Source of the DNA: Pseudomonadota bacterium
Lineage (GTDB): Bacteria; Pseudomonadota; Alphaproteobacteria; Caulobacterales; Caulobacteraceae
DNA length: 5,178 bases
Direction of reading: 5' to 3'
Assembly (NCBI GenBank): GCA_023433655.1
Contig: JAEYUE010000015.1
Span: 1-5,178, forward strand
Of the stretch, positions 1-5,178 are shown piece by piece. The notes under the pieces were generated by a model. It was given only the letters and a program-made list of their open reading frames with translations. It had not been told where the DNA came from and ran no database searches. How positions within the stretch are numbered: position 1 is the stretch's first letter; every line of letters starts with the position of its first letter. Position numbers and translations under genes: made by a program.

Positions 1-879
1 CCGCTGATCTACCGGGTCCACGACGCCCCCAGCCAGGAGAAGCTGTTCAACCTCGGCGACTTCCTCCAGACCATCGGCAGGCCGTGGAACAAGGGCGAAC
101 CGGCCACCACGAAGCGGTTCAACAAGCTGCTCGACGAGACCCGCGACGGCCCCCATGCCGAGGTCGTCAACGAGGTCGTCCTGCGCACCCAGATGCAGGC
201 CTTCTACAGCCCCGAGAACATCGGCCACTTCGGCCTCAACCTCGACCGCTACGCCCACTTCACCTCGCCGATCCGCCGCTATTCCGACCTGATCGTCCAC
301 CGCGGCCTGATCCGGGCGCTGGGCCTCGGCAAGGACGGCCTGACCGATCGCGAGATCAGCGAACTGCCGGCCATCGCCGAGCAGGTCACCCTGACCGAGC
401 GCCGCTCCATGGCCGCCGAGCGCGCCGCCATGGACCGCTACATGGCCGCCTTCCTGGCCGAGCGGGTGGGCGCGACCTTCTCCGGCCGCATCACCGGCGT
501 CACCCGCTTCGGCCTGTTCATCCGGCTGGACGAGACCGGCGCCGACGGCCTCGTGCCGGTCTCCTCGCTGGGCGACGAATACTTCACCCACGACGACCGC
601 ACCCACGCCCTGGTCGGCGAGCGCAGCGGCAAGCGCTGGACCCTCGGCCGCCAGGTGGAGGTGAAATTGGTGGAAGCCACCCCCGTCACCGGCGGCCTCC
701 TGTTCGAGATGCTCTCCGAGCCCCAGCCGCGCGATCCCAACGCCCCCTCGCCCCGCCTCGGCATGCGCGCCCGCGGGCCGAAGGGCGGCGGCTATCCCAA
801 GCGCGGCGGCGGCCGCCCCCGCGACGGCGGCAAGCCCTCCGGTGGGCTCAAGGGGGTCAGGAAGGGCAAGCGGCGTTGA
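1..879 (+). CDS. rnr: Ribonuclease R, C-terminal part (5' end outside window)
   Basis: This is the last 292 codons of RNase R, a processive 3'-to-5' exoribonuclease of the RNB (RNase II) family that degrades structured RNA in the cytoplasm. The reading frame is open from base 1, so the N-terminal cold-shock domains and the Asp cluster of the active site lie upstream of the window. Numbering from the first codon in the window, the RNB signature YAHFTSPIRRYSDLIVHR falls at residues 84-101; its arginines contact RNA in this family. An S1 RNA-binding domain follows at about 157-237 (GRITGVTRFGLFIRL, then a DGLVPVSSL segment). The last 50 or so residues form a Gly/Arg/Lys/Pro-rich basic tail ending KGKRR, as in other RNase R proteins, probably for RNA or ribosome contact. 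The stop codon overlaps the start of the NUDIX gene, which suggests one operon. Confidence 0.96.
   Translation, partial: PLIYRVHDAPSQEKLFNLGDFLQTIGRPWNKGEPATTKRFNKLLDETRDGPHAEVVNEVVLRTQMQAFYSPENIGHFGLNLDRYAHFTSPIRRYSDLIVHRGLIRALGLGKDGLTDREISELPAIAEQVTLTERRSMAAERAAMDRYMAAFLAERVGATFSGRITGVTRFGLFIRLDETGADGLVPVSSLGDEYFTHDDRTHALVGERSGKRWTLGRQVEVKLVEATPVTGGLLFEMLSEPQPRDPNAPSPRLGMRARGPKGGGYPKRGGGRPRDGGKPSGGLKGVRKGKRR
859..866 (+). promoter_or_regulatory. Shine-Dalgarno site supporting the TTG start of the NUDIX gene
   Basis: AGGAAGGG lies inside the last codons of rnr and ends 9 nt before a TTG at 876. The frame downstream of it encodes a normal NUDIX N-terminus. No ATG or GTG in that frame lies at a suitable distance, so this site favours TTG as the true start and implies coupling to rnr translation. 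Confidence 0.6.
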
Positions 880-1592
880 CCGCCCCTTTCGACGCCGCCC
901 AGGATCTGCGCGACGCCCCCCGCACTGGCGGCCGCCAGTCGCCGAAGGACGCCGCCACCCTGATCCTGACCCGCGGCCGGCCCGGCCGGGTAGAGGTGCT
1001 GATGGGCCGCCGCGCCCCCGGGCACGTCTTCATGGCCTCCAAATGGGTCTTCCCGGGCGGCCGCATCGAACGCGCCGACTTCACCGCCGCCTCGGCCACC
1101 GACCTGCCGCGCGCTGCGGCCGCCCGCCTGCAGCGCGAGCTGCCGCCGCACCGCGCCCGCGCCCTGGCGCTGGCCGCCGTGCGCGAGACCTACGAGGAGA
1201 CCGGCCTGCTGCTGGCCGAACCCGCCCCGCCGGCCTCGGTGGCCGGCCCGTGGCGCGAGTTCCGGGCCGAGGGGGCCCTGCCGGACCTGGCGGCCCTCGA
1301 CTACGTCGCCCGCGCCATCACCCCGCCGGGCCGGACGCGCCGGTTCGACGCCCGCTTCTTCATGGCCGACGCCGCCGCCCTGCTGCATCCCGAGCCGACC
1401 GCCGGCTCGGGCGAGCTCGACGAGATCGCCTGGCTGCCGCTGGCCGACGCCCGCGCCCTCGACCTGCCGGCCATAACGCGCTTCGTCCTCGCCGAGGTGG
1501 CCGAGCGGCTGGACGCGCCCACGCGTCCCCTGCCCTTCGTCCGCATGGTCCGCGGCCGCCATGTGGTCGACTACCACGATGAGCCGGCCTGA
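876..1592 (+). CDS. NUDIX hydrolase, NUDT19-like with split Nudix box
   Basis: A 238-residue NUDIX-family hydrolase, which would cleave a nucleoside diphosphate linked to another moiety using divalent metal. The substrate is not evident; relatives with this layout include CoA-diphosphate-type hydrolases such as mammalian NUDT19. The domain begins near residue 25 (DAATLILTRGRPGRVEVLMGRR). The strand before the box reads SKWVFPGGRIE (55-65), and the catalytic helix RETYEETGLL is at 103-112 with metal-binding E107 and E108. About 40 residues separate GG (61-62) from RE (103-104), where a standard box has about a dozen, so the box carries an insertion. The segment RRFDARFFMAD (155-165) and GELDEIAWLPLADA (179-192) match the C-terminal half of the fold. 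TTG is chosen as start because it overlaps the rnr stop (TTGA) and has a well-placed Shine-Dalgarno site. The frame stays open further upstream, but that stretch overlaps rnr and reads as Arg/Pro-rich shadow sequence. Confidence 0.9.
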   Translation: MTAPFDAAQDLRDAPRTGGRQSPKDAATLILTRGRPGRVEVLMGRRAPGHVFMASKWVFPGGRIERADFTAASATDLPRAAAARLQRELPPHRARALALAAVRETYEETGLLLAEPAPPASVAGPWREFRAEGALPDLAALDYVARAITPPGRTRRFDARFFMADAAALLHPEPTAGSGELDEIAWLPLADARALDLPAITRFVLAEVAERLDAPTRPLPFVRMVRGRHVVDYHDEPA

Positions 1593-1620
1593 CCGTCCCT
1601 GACGGCGCCTCGACCCGGGG

Positions 1621-1650
1621 TTGTGCCTTGGGGCAGGTCTTTGCTCTATT
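1621..1650 (+). promoter_or_regulatory. Weak candidate promoter for the duplicated-domain lipoprotein gene
   Basis: In the 82-bp gap after the NUDIX gene, TTGTGC (1621-1626) and TCTATT (1645-1650) are 18 bp apart, with 3 of 6 and 4 of 6 matches to the sigma-70 consensus. Transcription would start near 1657, just upstream of the ribosome binding site. The match is poor, and read-through from the rnr-NUDIX operon is equally possible. Confidence 0.2.
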
Positions 1651-1662
1651 CGCGGCGGGTAG

Positions 1663-1670
1663 AGGGAGGA
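1663..1670 (+). promoter_or_regulatory. Strong Shine-Dalgarno site fixing the lipoprotein start
   Basis: AGGGAGGA ends 4 nt before the ATG at 1675. It selects this ATG, which gives a complete lipoprotein signal peptide, over an out-of-frame ATG at 1670. Confidence 0.65.
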
Positions 1671-1674
1671 TGCA

Positions 1675-2499
1675 ATGCGCGGTCTCATCATCGGAGCGAC
1701 GGTCCTGCTCGCCGCCTGCGCCGCCCGGGCCGCGCCGCAGCAGACGCCGGCCCTGCCCGACGGCCCGCCCGACAAGGTCGAGGTGGTCTACAGTCCCGGC
1801 AGCATGTTCTTCTCCGTCGAGGACGGCGGCGAGGGGCGATTCAGGATCGGCGACGATGAAGACCTCGCCTTCCCGGCCACCCGCGCCGATTACGTCCGCA
1901 TCCGCGACATGCTCGCGCCCTATCGCGACGCCGGGCTGATCTGCCGCGAGGAGACCGATCGGGCCTACAACGGCTACCTCCTCTGGCGCGAGGATGGCGT
2001 TGAGGCCCGCCGCCCGCACGAGTCGCTGTGCTACGCCGAGGGCCACCGCGAGACCGCCCGCGGGATCAGCGACGCCTATTACGCCGTGAAGGAGATGGCC
2101 GAGGCGCGTGGGGTTCCGCCGCCCCAGCCCGTCCTGCCCGACCCCGACCGGATCACCCTCACCTCCCTCTACTGGGGCCGGACGACCGAGGAGTGGTCCA
2201 TCCCCCGCGGCGGCGAGGGCCGCTGGTCCCAGGCCGACGGCAAGACCAGCAGCTTCGCCGTGTCTGCCGCCGACTTCGATCGCCTGCGCGACCTGTTCCG
2301 TCCGTACGAGGGCGTGCGCTTCCAGTGCCAGCGCGTCATCGCCGACGGTCCCTACGGCCATGTGACCTGGTCGCAGCAGGGGCACGAGGACCAGCAGCTC
2401 CGCTGGGACGCCGGCTGCGTCACCGGCGACGCCGCCGACGTCTTCCGGCGCTGGGACGAGGCCGTGGCCCTGCTCAAGACCCTGCGCGACGGCGGCTGA
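1675..2499 (+). CDS. Predicted lipoprotein with two copies of an unrecognised domain
   Basis: A 274-residue protein whose family I do not recognise. The N-terminus is a short lipoprotein signal peptide: basic R2, a hydrophobic stretch, then the lipobox LAAC with the acylated cysteine at C15. The +2 residue is alanine rather than aspartate, which is compatible with outer-membrane sorting on the periplasmic side. A Pro-rich linker (about 20-33) follows. The rest is two diverged copies of one domain, at about 34-143 and 158-270. Each has GGEGR near its start, an ADY/ADF-x-RIRD/RLRD helix ending in PY, and two cysteines about 30 residues apart (C90/C119 and C218/C248) that could form one disulfide per copy. 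No enzymatic motif was seen, so a structural or binding role in the envelope is the most that can be inferred. The gene lies 82 bp after the NUDIX gene with its own strong ribosome binding site. Confidence 0.82.
   Translation: MRGLIIGATVLLAACAARAAPQQTPALPDGPPDKVEVVYSPGSMFFSVEDGGEGRFRIGDDEDLAFPATRADYVRIRDMLAPYRDAGLICREETDRAYNGYLLWREDGVEARRPHESLCYAEGHRETARGISDAYYAVKEMAEARGVPPPQPVLPDPDRITLTSLYWGRTTEEWSIPRGGEGRWSQADGKTSSFAVSAADFDRLRDLFRPYEGVRFQCQRVIADGPYGHVTWSQQGHEDQQLRWDAGCVTGDAADVFRRWDEAVALLKTLRDGG
1774..2103 (+). repeat. Protein-level tandem domain, copy 1 (residues 34-143)
   Basis: First copy of the internal duplication. Landmarks shared with copy 2 are GGEGR (51-55), ADYVRIRDMLAPY (71-83), the cysteine in GLIC (90), the tryptophan in LLW (104) and the cysteine in SLC (119). 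A helical stretch then runs to about residue 143. The similarity is at the amino-acid level, with no obvious direct DNA repeat, so the duplication is old. Confidence 0.6.
2146..2484 (+). repeat. Protein-level tandem domain, copy 2 (residues 158-270)
   Basis: Second copy of the internal duplication. The matching landmarks are GGEGR (179-183), ADFDRLRDLFRPY (199-211), the cysteine in RFQC (218), the tryptophan in VTW (232) and the cysteine in AGC (248). A helix follows (DVFRRWDEAVALLKTL). Landmark order and spacing agree with copy 1 to within a few residues. Confidence 0.6.
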
Positions 2500-2513
2500 G
2501 GCCCGACGCCGCT

Positions 2514-2542
2514 TTGACCCCGCCGCCGGCCCCCGGTATTCC
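2514..2542 (+). promoter_or_regulatory. Candidate sigma-70-type promoter giving a leaderless mRNA for the fusion gene
   Basis: TTGACC (2514-2519, 5 of 6 to consensus) is followed after 17 bp by TATTCC (2537-2542, 3 of 6). The predicted transcription start falls at about 2548-2550, on the ATG at 2549. No Shine-Dalgarno sequence precedes this ATG; the 20 bases before it are mostly C with an inverted repeat CCCGG-TATT-CCGGG (2532-2545). A leaderless transcript, a type common in Caulobacter, would explain this. The -10 element is weak. Confidence 0.35.
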
Positions 2543-2548
2543 GGGCCC

Positions 2549-4381
2549 ATGAAGCTCCAGACGCCGTTCATCAAGCTGCCCTTCCGCTTCGACGTCGCGC
2601 GTCTGCAGCAGGAGGTGGCGGCCTTCCCCGACGAGGCCTGGGTGCGTCACCCCAACAACCTCGACGGCAACAGCGCCCTGCGCCTGATCACCGTCGGCGG
2701 CGGCGAGAACGACGACGTCGCCGGCCCCATGGCCATGACCCCGCACCTCAAGGCCTCGCCCTATCTGCAGCAGGTTCTGGCCCATTTCGGCGTGGTCTGG
2801 AGCCGCTCGCGGCTGATGCGGCTCGGTCCCGGCGCCACCGTGCCGATGCACACCGACATCAACTACCACTGGCACCACCGCGTGCGCCTGCACATCCCCG
2901 TCGTCACGCGGCCGGAGGTCCGCTTCCACTGCGACGACCAGGTCGTGAACATGGCCGAGGGCGACGCCTGGATCTTCGACAACTGGCGCCCGCACAAGGT
3001 CGAGAACAACTCCGACGTCACCCGCATCCATCTGGTCGCCGACACCACCGGCAACAGCCGCTTCTGGGACATGGCCCACGCCGCCGCGACGCAGGACCTG
3101 CCGGTCCAGACCGTCCCCTTCCAGCCCGGCGCCCGCGTCGGCATCGCCACCGAGCAGCACAACGTCTACCGCGTCATGCCGCCGTCCGAGGTCGACGACC
3201 TGCTGCGCGACCTGGTCGAGGAGTCGGTCTCGCTGAAGCCCGGCGACGCCGGCGCCGCCGACATGCAGGCCCTGCAGCGCGTCTTCTACGGCTTCCGCCA
3301 GGACTGGCGTCAGCTGTGGTCCCTGTTCGCCGACAGCGACCGCGGCGTGCCCCACTACCGCAAGCGGCTGGAGATGCTGCTGCAGCAGGTCCAGGCCCTC
3401 GGCGACGACCTGCGCGTGCGCTCGAACCAGATGCCGGTGCTGCGCGTCGTCGGCCAGCGCATCGGCACCTACGCCGTCAACCCGGGCGTCGCCGGCATGG
3501 CCGCCGCCGCCCCTGCCGTCGCGGCCCAGGCCCGCCCCGTCGTCCGCACCCCCGACTACGACCGCCCGGTGATCATCGTCGCCGCCCCGCGCTCGGGCAG
3601 CACCGCCCTGTTCGAGACCCTGGCCGTCACCCCGCAGCTGACCAATCCCGGCGGCGAGGCCCACTGGCTGGTCGAGGGCTTCCAGATGTTCCGCCCGGGC
3701 GCGCCCGGGATCGACTCCAACCGCCTGACCGCCGACCGGCTGACGCCCGAGATCGCCCTCGCCATGAAGTCGCGGCTGGCCGAGAAGCTGGTCGGCCCCG
3801 ACGGCGAACGCGTCGACGCCGCGACCGTGCGCCTGCTGGAGAAGACCCCCAAGAACGCCCTGCGCATCCCCTTCTTCAACGCCCTCTTCCCCGACGCCCG
3901 CTTCGTCTTCCTGTGGCGCGAGCCGGAGGAGAACGTGTCCTCGATCCTCGACGCCTGGCGCGCCGGCGGCTGGGTCACCTATCCGCAGCTGCCCGGCTGG
4001 GACGGCCCGTGGTCCATGCTGCTGCCGCCCGGCTGGCAGGCGCTGAAGGGCCGGCCCGTCCCCGAGGTCGCCGCCTTCCAGTGGGCGACCACCAACCGGA
4101 TCATCATGGACGATCTGGAGCAGATCCCCGCCGAACGCCGCCACGTGGTCCGCTACAGCGACTTCGTCGCCGACCCCGCCGCCGTCGTCCGCGGCGTCTG
4201 CGCCTTCGCCGGCCTCGAGTTCGACGCCGCCCTGTCGGAGCGCACCGGCGGCGACCTGCCCCCCTCGCGCCACACCCTGACCCCGCCCGAGGCCGGCAAG
4301 TGGAGGAAGAACGCCGCCGAGATCGAGCCCCTGATCCCCGACCTGCAGACCGTTCTCGACCGCCTCCGGACCTTCGGCTAG
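2549..4381 (+). CDS. Fusion of aspartyl/asparaginyl beta-hydroxylase-type dioxygenase and sulfotransferase
   Basis: A 610-residue predicted cytoplasmic enzyme with no signal peptide or membrane segment. Residues about 1-170 form an aspartyl/asparaginyl beta-hydroxylase-type 2-oxoglutarate/Fe(II) oxygenase. Its likely iron ligands are H101 and D103 in MHTD, and H149 in RPHKV; R159, ten residues after H149, would bind 2-oxoglutarate, and R113/H115 (VRLH) match the conserved RxH of human AspH. Residues about 172-310 are a mostly helical connector of unknown role, followed by an Ala/Pro linker (315-335). Residues about 338-610 are a sulfotransferase: the 5'-phosphosulfate loop is APRSGST (346-352), and the 3'-phosphate site is R457 with S465 in FLWREPEENVSS, the usual +8 spacing. 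E370 or H372 (GGEAHW) may be the catalytic base. The substrate is unknown; relatives of the first domain act on protein Asp/Asn, lipid A (LpxO) or ornithine lipid (OlsC). The ATG at 2549 fits the start of the conserved region and lacks a Shine-Dalgarno site. The stop shares CTAG with the convergent gene. Confidence 0.92.
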   Translation: MKLQTPFIKLPFRFDVARLQQEVAAFPDEAWVRHPNNLDGNSALRLITVGGGENDDVAGPMAMTPHLKASPYLQQVLAHFGVVWSRSRLMRLGPGATVPMHTDINYHWHHRVRLHIPVVTRPEVRFHCDDQVVNMAEGDAWIFDNWRPHKVENNSDVTRIHLVADTTGNSRFWDMAHAAATQDLPVQTVPFQPGARVGIATEQHNVYRVMPPSEVDDLLRDLVEESVSLKPGDAGAADMQALQRVFYGFRQDWRQLWSLFADSDRGVPHYRKRLEMLLQQVQALGDDLRVRSNQMPVLRVVGQRIGTYAVNPGVAGMAAAAPAVAAQARPVVRTPDYDRPVIIVAAPRSGSTALFETLAVTPQLTNPGGEAHWLVEGFQMFRPGAPGIDSNRLTADRLTPEIALAMKSRLAEKLVGPDGERVDAATVRLLEKTPKNALRIPFFNALFPDARFVFLWREPEENVSSILDAWRAGGWVTYPQLPGWDGPWSMLLPPGWQALKGRPVPEVAAFQWATTNRIIMDDLEQIPAERRHVVRYSDFVADPAAVVRGVCAFAGLEFDAALSERTGGDLPPSRHTLTPPEAGKWRKNAAEIEPLIPDLQTVLDRLRTFG

Positions 4382-4947
4382 TCGGCCAGCGGCCGCGTCA
4401 GGTCGAACTCCACCCGCATGAACCGCCCCTCCGGCCGGCGCAGCTCATAGGCGAACATCCGCCCCGGATGGACCTCCACGGCCCAGACGTTGGTCGTCGA
4501 CACCTGCGCCCCGCCGGCGATGAACTGATCGATCGACTCGCGGTCCACCGGAAACTCCTGCCGCGAGGCCGTGCCCGCCTCCGCCGTGTCGCCGCCGTAC
4601 ATATGATAGCCGTGGATCACGCCCTGTTCGTCGCGATGGTCGTGCTTCAGCCGCAGCCCCGCGTCGGTGCGGGTGATGACCCAGCGCCGCGACCGGTCCT
4701 CGCCCACGGCGAAGGGAATGCCCACCTCATCGGGCGCGCAGTCCCGCACCTGCATGACCAGGCGGTTGGCCCGGAAGTCCGCATCGGCGGGATCGTCGCT
4801 GACCACCCGGCCCTCGAACGACTGGCCGCACAGGGCGTTCAGCCGCGCCAGGAAGGCGTCCTGCGGATGGGCCGGCCCCGGCGCCGTGGCGCAGGCGGCG
4901 AGCAGGGCGGACAGGGCCGCGGCGGCGGCGATCGGGAGCGCTTTCAT
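4378..4947 (-). CDS. Predicted lipoprotein, conserved protein of unknown function
   Basis: A 189-residue protein read right to left. The N-terminus is a clear lipoprotein signal peptide: basic K2, an Ala/Leu-rich core and the lipobox LAAC with the acylated cysteine at C19. Alanine at +2 is compatible with outer-membrane sorting. The mature part has two further cysteines, C40 (LNALCG) and C70 (VRDCAP), a possible disulfide pair, and a His-rich patch KHDHR then HGYHMYGGD (101-120) that could bind a ligand or metal; this is speculative. It resembles conserved uncharacterised proteobacterial secreted proteins with GEDRSRxWVITRT, TNVWAVEV and VEFDLTRP segments, but I know of no function. The start at 4947 has a modest purine-rich stretch just upstream on its strand, and no convincing promoter was found. 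It is divergent from rpmG and convergent with the dioxygenase-sulfotransferase gene. Confidence 0.85.
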   Translation of the reverse strand: MKALPIAAAAALSALLAACATAPGPAHPQDAFLARLNALCGQSFEGRVVSDDPADADFRANRLVMQVRDCAPDEVGIPFAVGEDRSRRWVITRTDAGLRLKHDHRDEQGVIHGYHMYGGDTAEAGTASRQEFPVDRESIDQFIAGGAQVSTTNVWAVEVHPGRMFAYELRRPEGRFMRVEFDLTRPLAD

Positions 4948-4998
4948 GCCCCCACCCTGCCCCGCCGCACGGCTCCGCTCAATGCGTCGCCGCGCCGG

Positions 4999-5026
4999 TT
5001 GACTTCCGACCGCGCCTGAGTATGTT
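4999..5026 (+). promoter_or_regulatory. sigma-70-type promoter of rpmG
   Basis: TTGACT (4999-5004, 5 of 6 to consensus) and TATGTT (5021-5026, 4 of 6) are separated by 16 bp. Transcription would begin near 5033, leaving a leader of about 44 nt before the rpmG ATG. It is the best promoter match in the window, in the 129-bp gap between the two divergent genes, and suits a strongly expressed ribosomal protein gene. Confidence 0.6.
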
Positions 5027-5076
5027 CCGCGCCTCTCATTTCAGCGGCTTTCGCCGTCCGCAAAGGTAATTGTCCG

Positions 5077-5178
5077 ATGGCCAAGCCGGCTTCCATCAAG
5101 ATCCGCCTGAACTCGACCGCCGACACCGGCTTCTTCTACGTCACCAAGAAGAACGCCCGCACCATGACCGAGAAGATG
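5077..5178 (+). CDS. rpmG: 50S ribosomal protein L33, N-terminal part (3' end outside window)
   Basis: The first 34 codons of ribosomal protein L33, a small component of the large ribosomal subunit near the E site. The family is about 55 residues long, so roughly the last 20 residues lie beyond the window. The sequence begins MAKPASIKIRLNSTADTGFF and continues YVTKKNARTMTEKM, which matches the alphaproteobacterial L33 pattern (basic N-terminus, STAxTGFFYVTKKN core). The visible part has no cysteine; in particular the first CxxC of zinc-binding L33 is absent, so this is the zinc-independent (C-minus) form and no Zur-type control is suggested. AAAGG (5062-5066) sits 10 nt before the ATG as ribosome binding site, and a good promoter lies upstream. 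Confidence 0.95.
   Translation, partial: MAKPASIKIRLNSTADTGFFYVTKKNARTMTEKM

Noticed and set aside
84..875. The NUDIX reading frame stays open upstream to an ATG at 84.
   Set aside because: This stretch overlaps rnr in another frame and translates to Arg/Pro/Gly-rich sequence typical of a shadow frame in GC-rich DNA. The NUDIX domain begins after 876.
1593..1605. Small hairpin CCGTC-CCT-GACGG right after the NUDIX stop.
   Set aside because: A 5-bp stem with a 3-nt loop and no T tract. Such repeats are frequent by chance at this GC content.
1838..1842. GANTC sites (for example 1838-1842, also in the fusion gene and the minus-strand lipoprotein gene), the CcrM methylation motif of Caulobacter-type bacteria.
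   Set aside because: They are scattered inside coding regions, with none in a promoter, so no regulatory claim is supported. I saw no TTAA-N7-TTAA CtrA site.
2491..2515. Possible terminator: GGCGGC / GCCGCT stem with an 11-nt loop, then TTT.
   Set aside because: The stem is short, the loop is long and the T run is only three bases. It also overlaps the lipoprotein stop and the candidate -35 element, so it is weak support in such GC-rich DNA.
792..2574. Two long overlapping minus-strand frames (792-1775 and 1360-2574).
   Set aside because: Both are low-complexity Gly/Ala/Arg/Val translations antisense to the NUDIX and lipoprotein genes, with no motif or ribosome binding site.
2474..4273. A minus-strand open frame of 599 codons opposite the fusion gene.
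   Set aside because: Its translation is Gly/Val/Asp/Ala-rich with no domain. It is antisense to a gene with clear catalytic motifs and is explained by G/C third-position bias.
3316..5019. A plus-strand open frame of 567 codons overlapping the fusion and running through the minus-strand lipoprotein gene.
   Set aside because: It is Arg/Pro-rich shadow sequence, and it crosses the boundary between two well-supported genes.

Overview
The window looks like chromosomal DNA from a high-GC alphaproteobacterium, most likely Caulobacterales (Caulobacter/Brevundimonas type). The reasons are the strong G/C bias at third codon positions, an RNase R tail and an L33 N-terminus of alphaproteobacterial type, and little intergenic space. 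The genus is inferred from remembered family sequences; no search was run.

Layout, left to right: (1) 1-879 (+) is the 3' end of rnr (RNase R), with the last part of the RNB catalytic domain, an S1 domain and a basic Gly/Arg/Lys tail. (2) 876-1592 (+) is a NUDIX hydrolase that starts at a TTG overlapping the rnr stop, so the two genes are probably translationally coupled. Its Nudix box is split by an insertion, as in NUDT19-like enzymes. (3) 1675-2499 (+) is a predicted lipoprotein of unknown function built from two diverged copies of a domain of about 110 residues. (4) 2549-4381 (+) is a 610-residue two-domain enzyme: an aspartyl/asparaginyl beta-hydroxylase-type 2-oxoglutarate/Fe(II) dioxygenase followed by a PAPS-dependent sulfotransferase. 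(5) 4378-4947 (-) is a second, unrelated predicted lipoprotein, convergent with the fusion gene and sharing a CTAG with it at the stop codons. (6) 5077-5178 (+) is the start of rpmG (ribosomal protein L33), cut by the window edge and preceded by a good sigma-70-type promoter.

The rnr-NUDIX pair and rpmG are housekeeping in character. The three genes between them look more lineage-specific. The most interesting is the dioxygenase-sulfotransferase fusion: one polypeptide could hydroxylate a substrate and then sulfate the new hydroxyl. That coupling is inferred from domain content, and the substrate is unknown. No mobile element, CRISPR array, tRNA or rRNA was recognised. No intergenic stretch exceeds about 130 bp.
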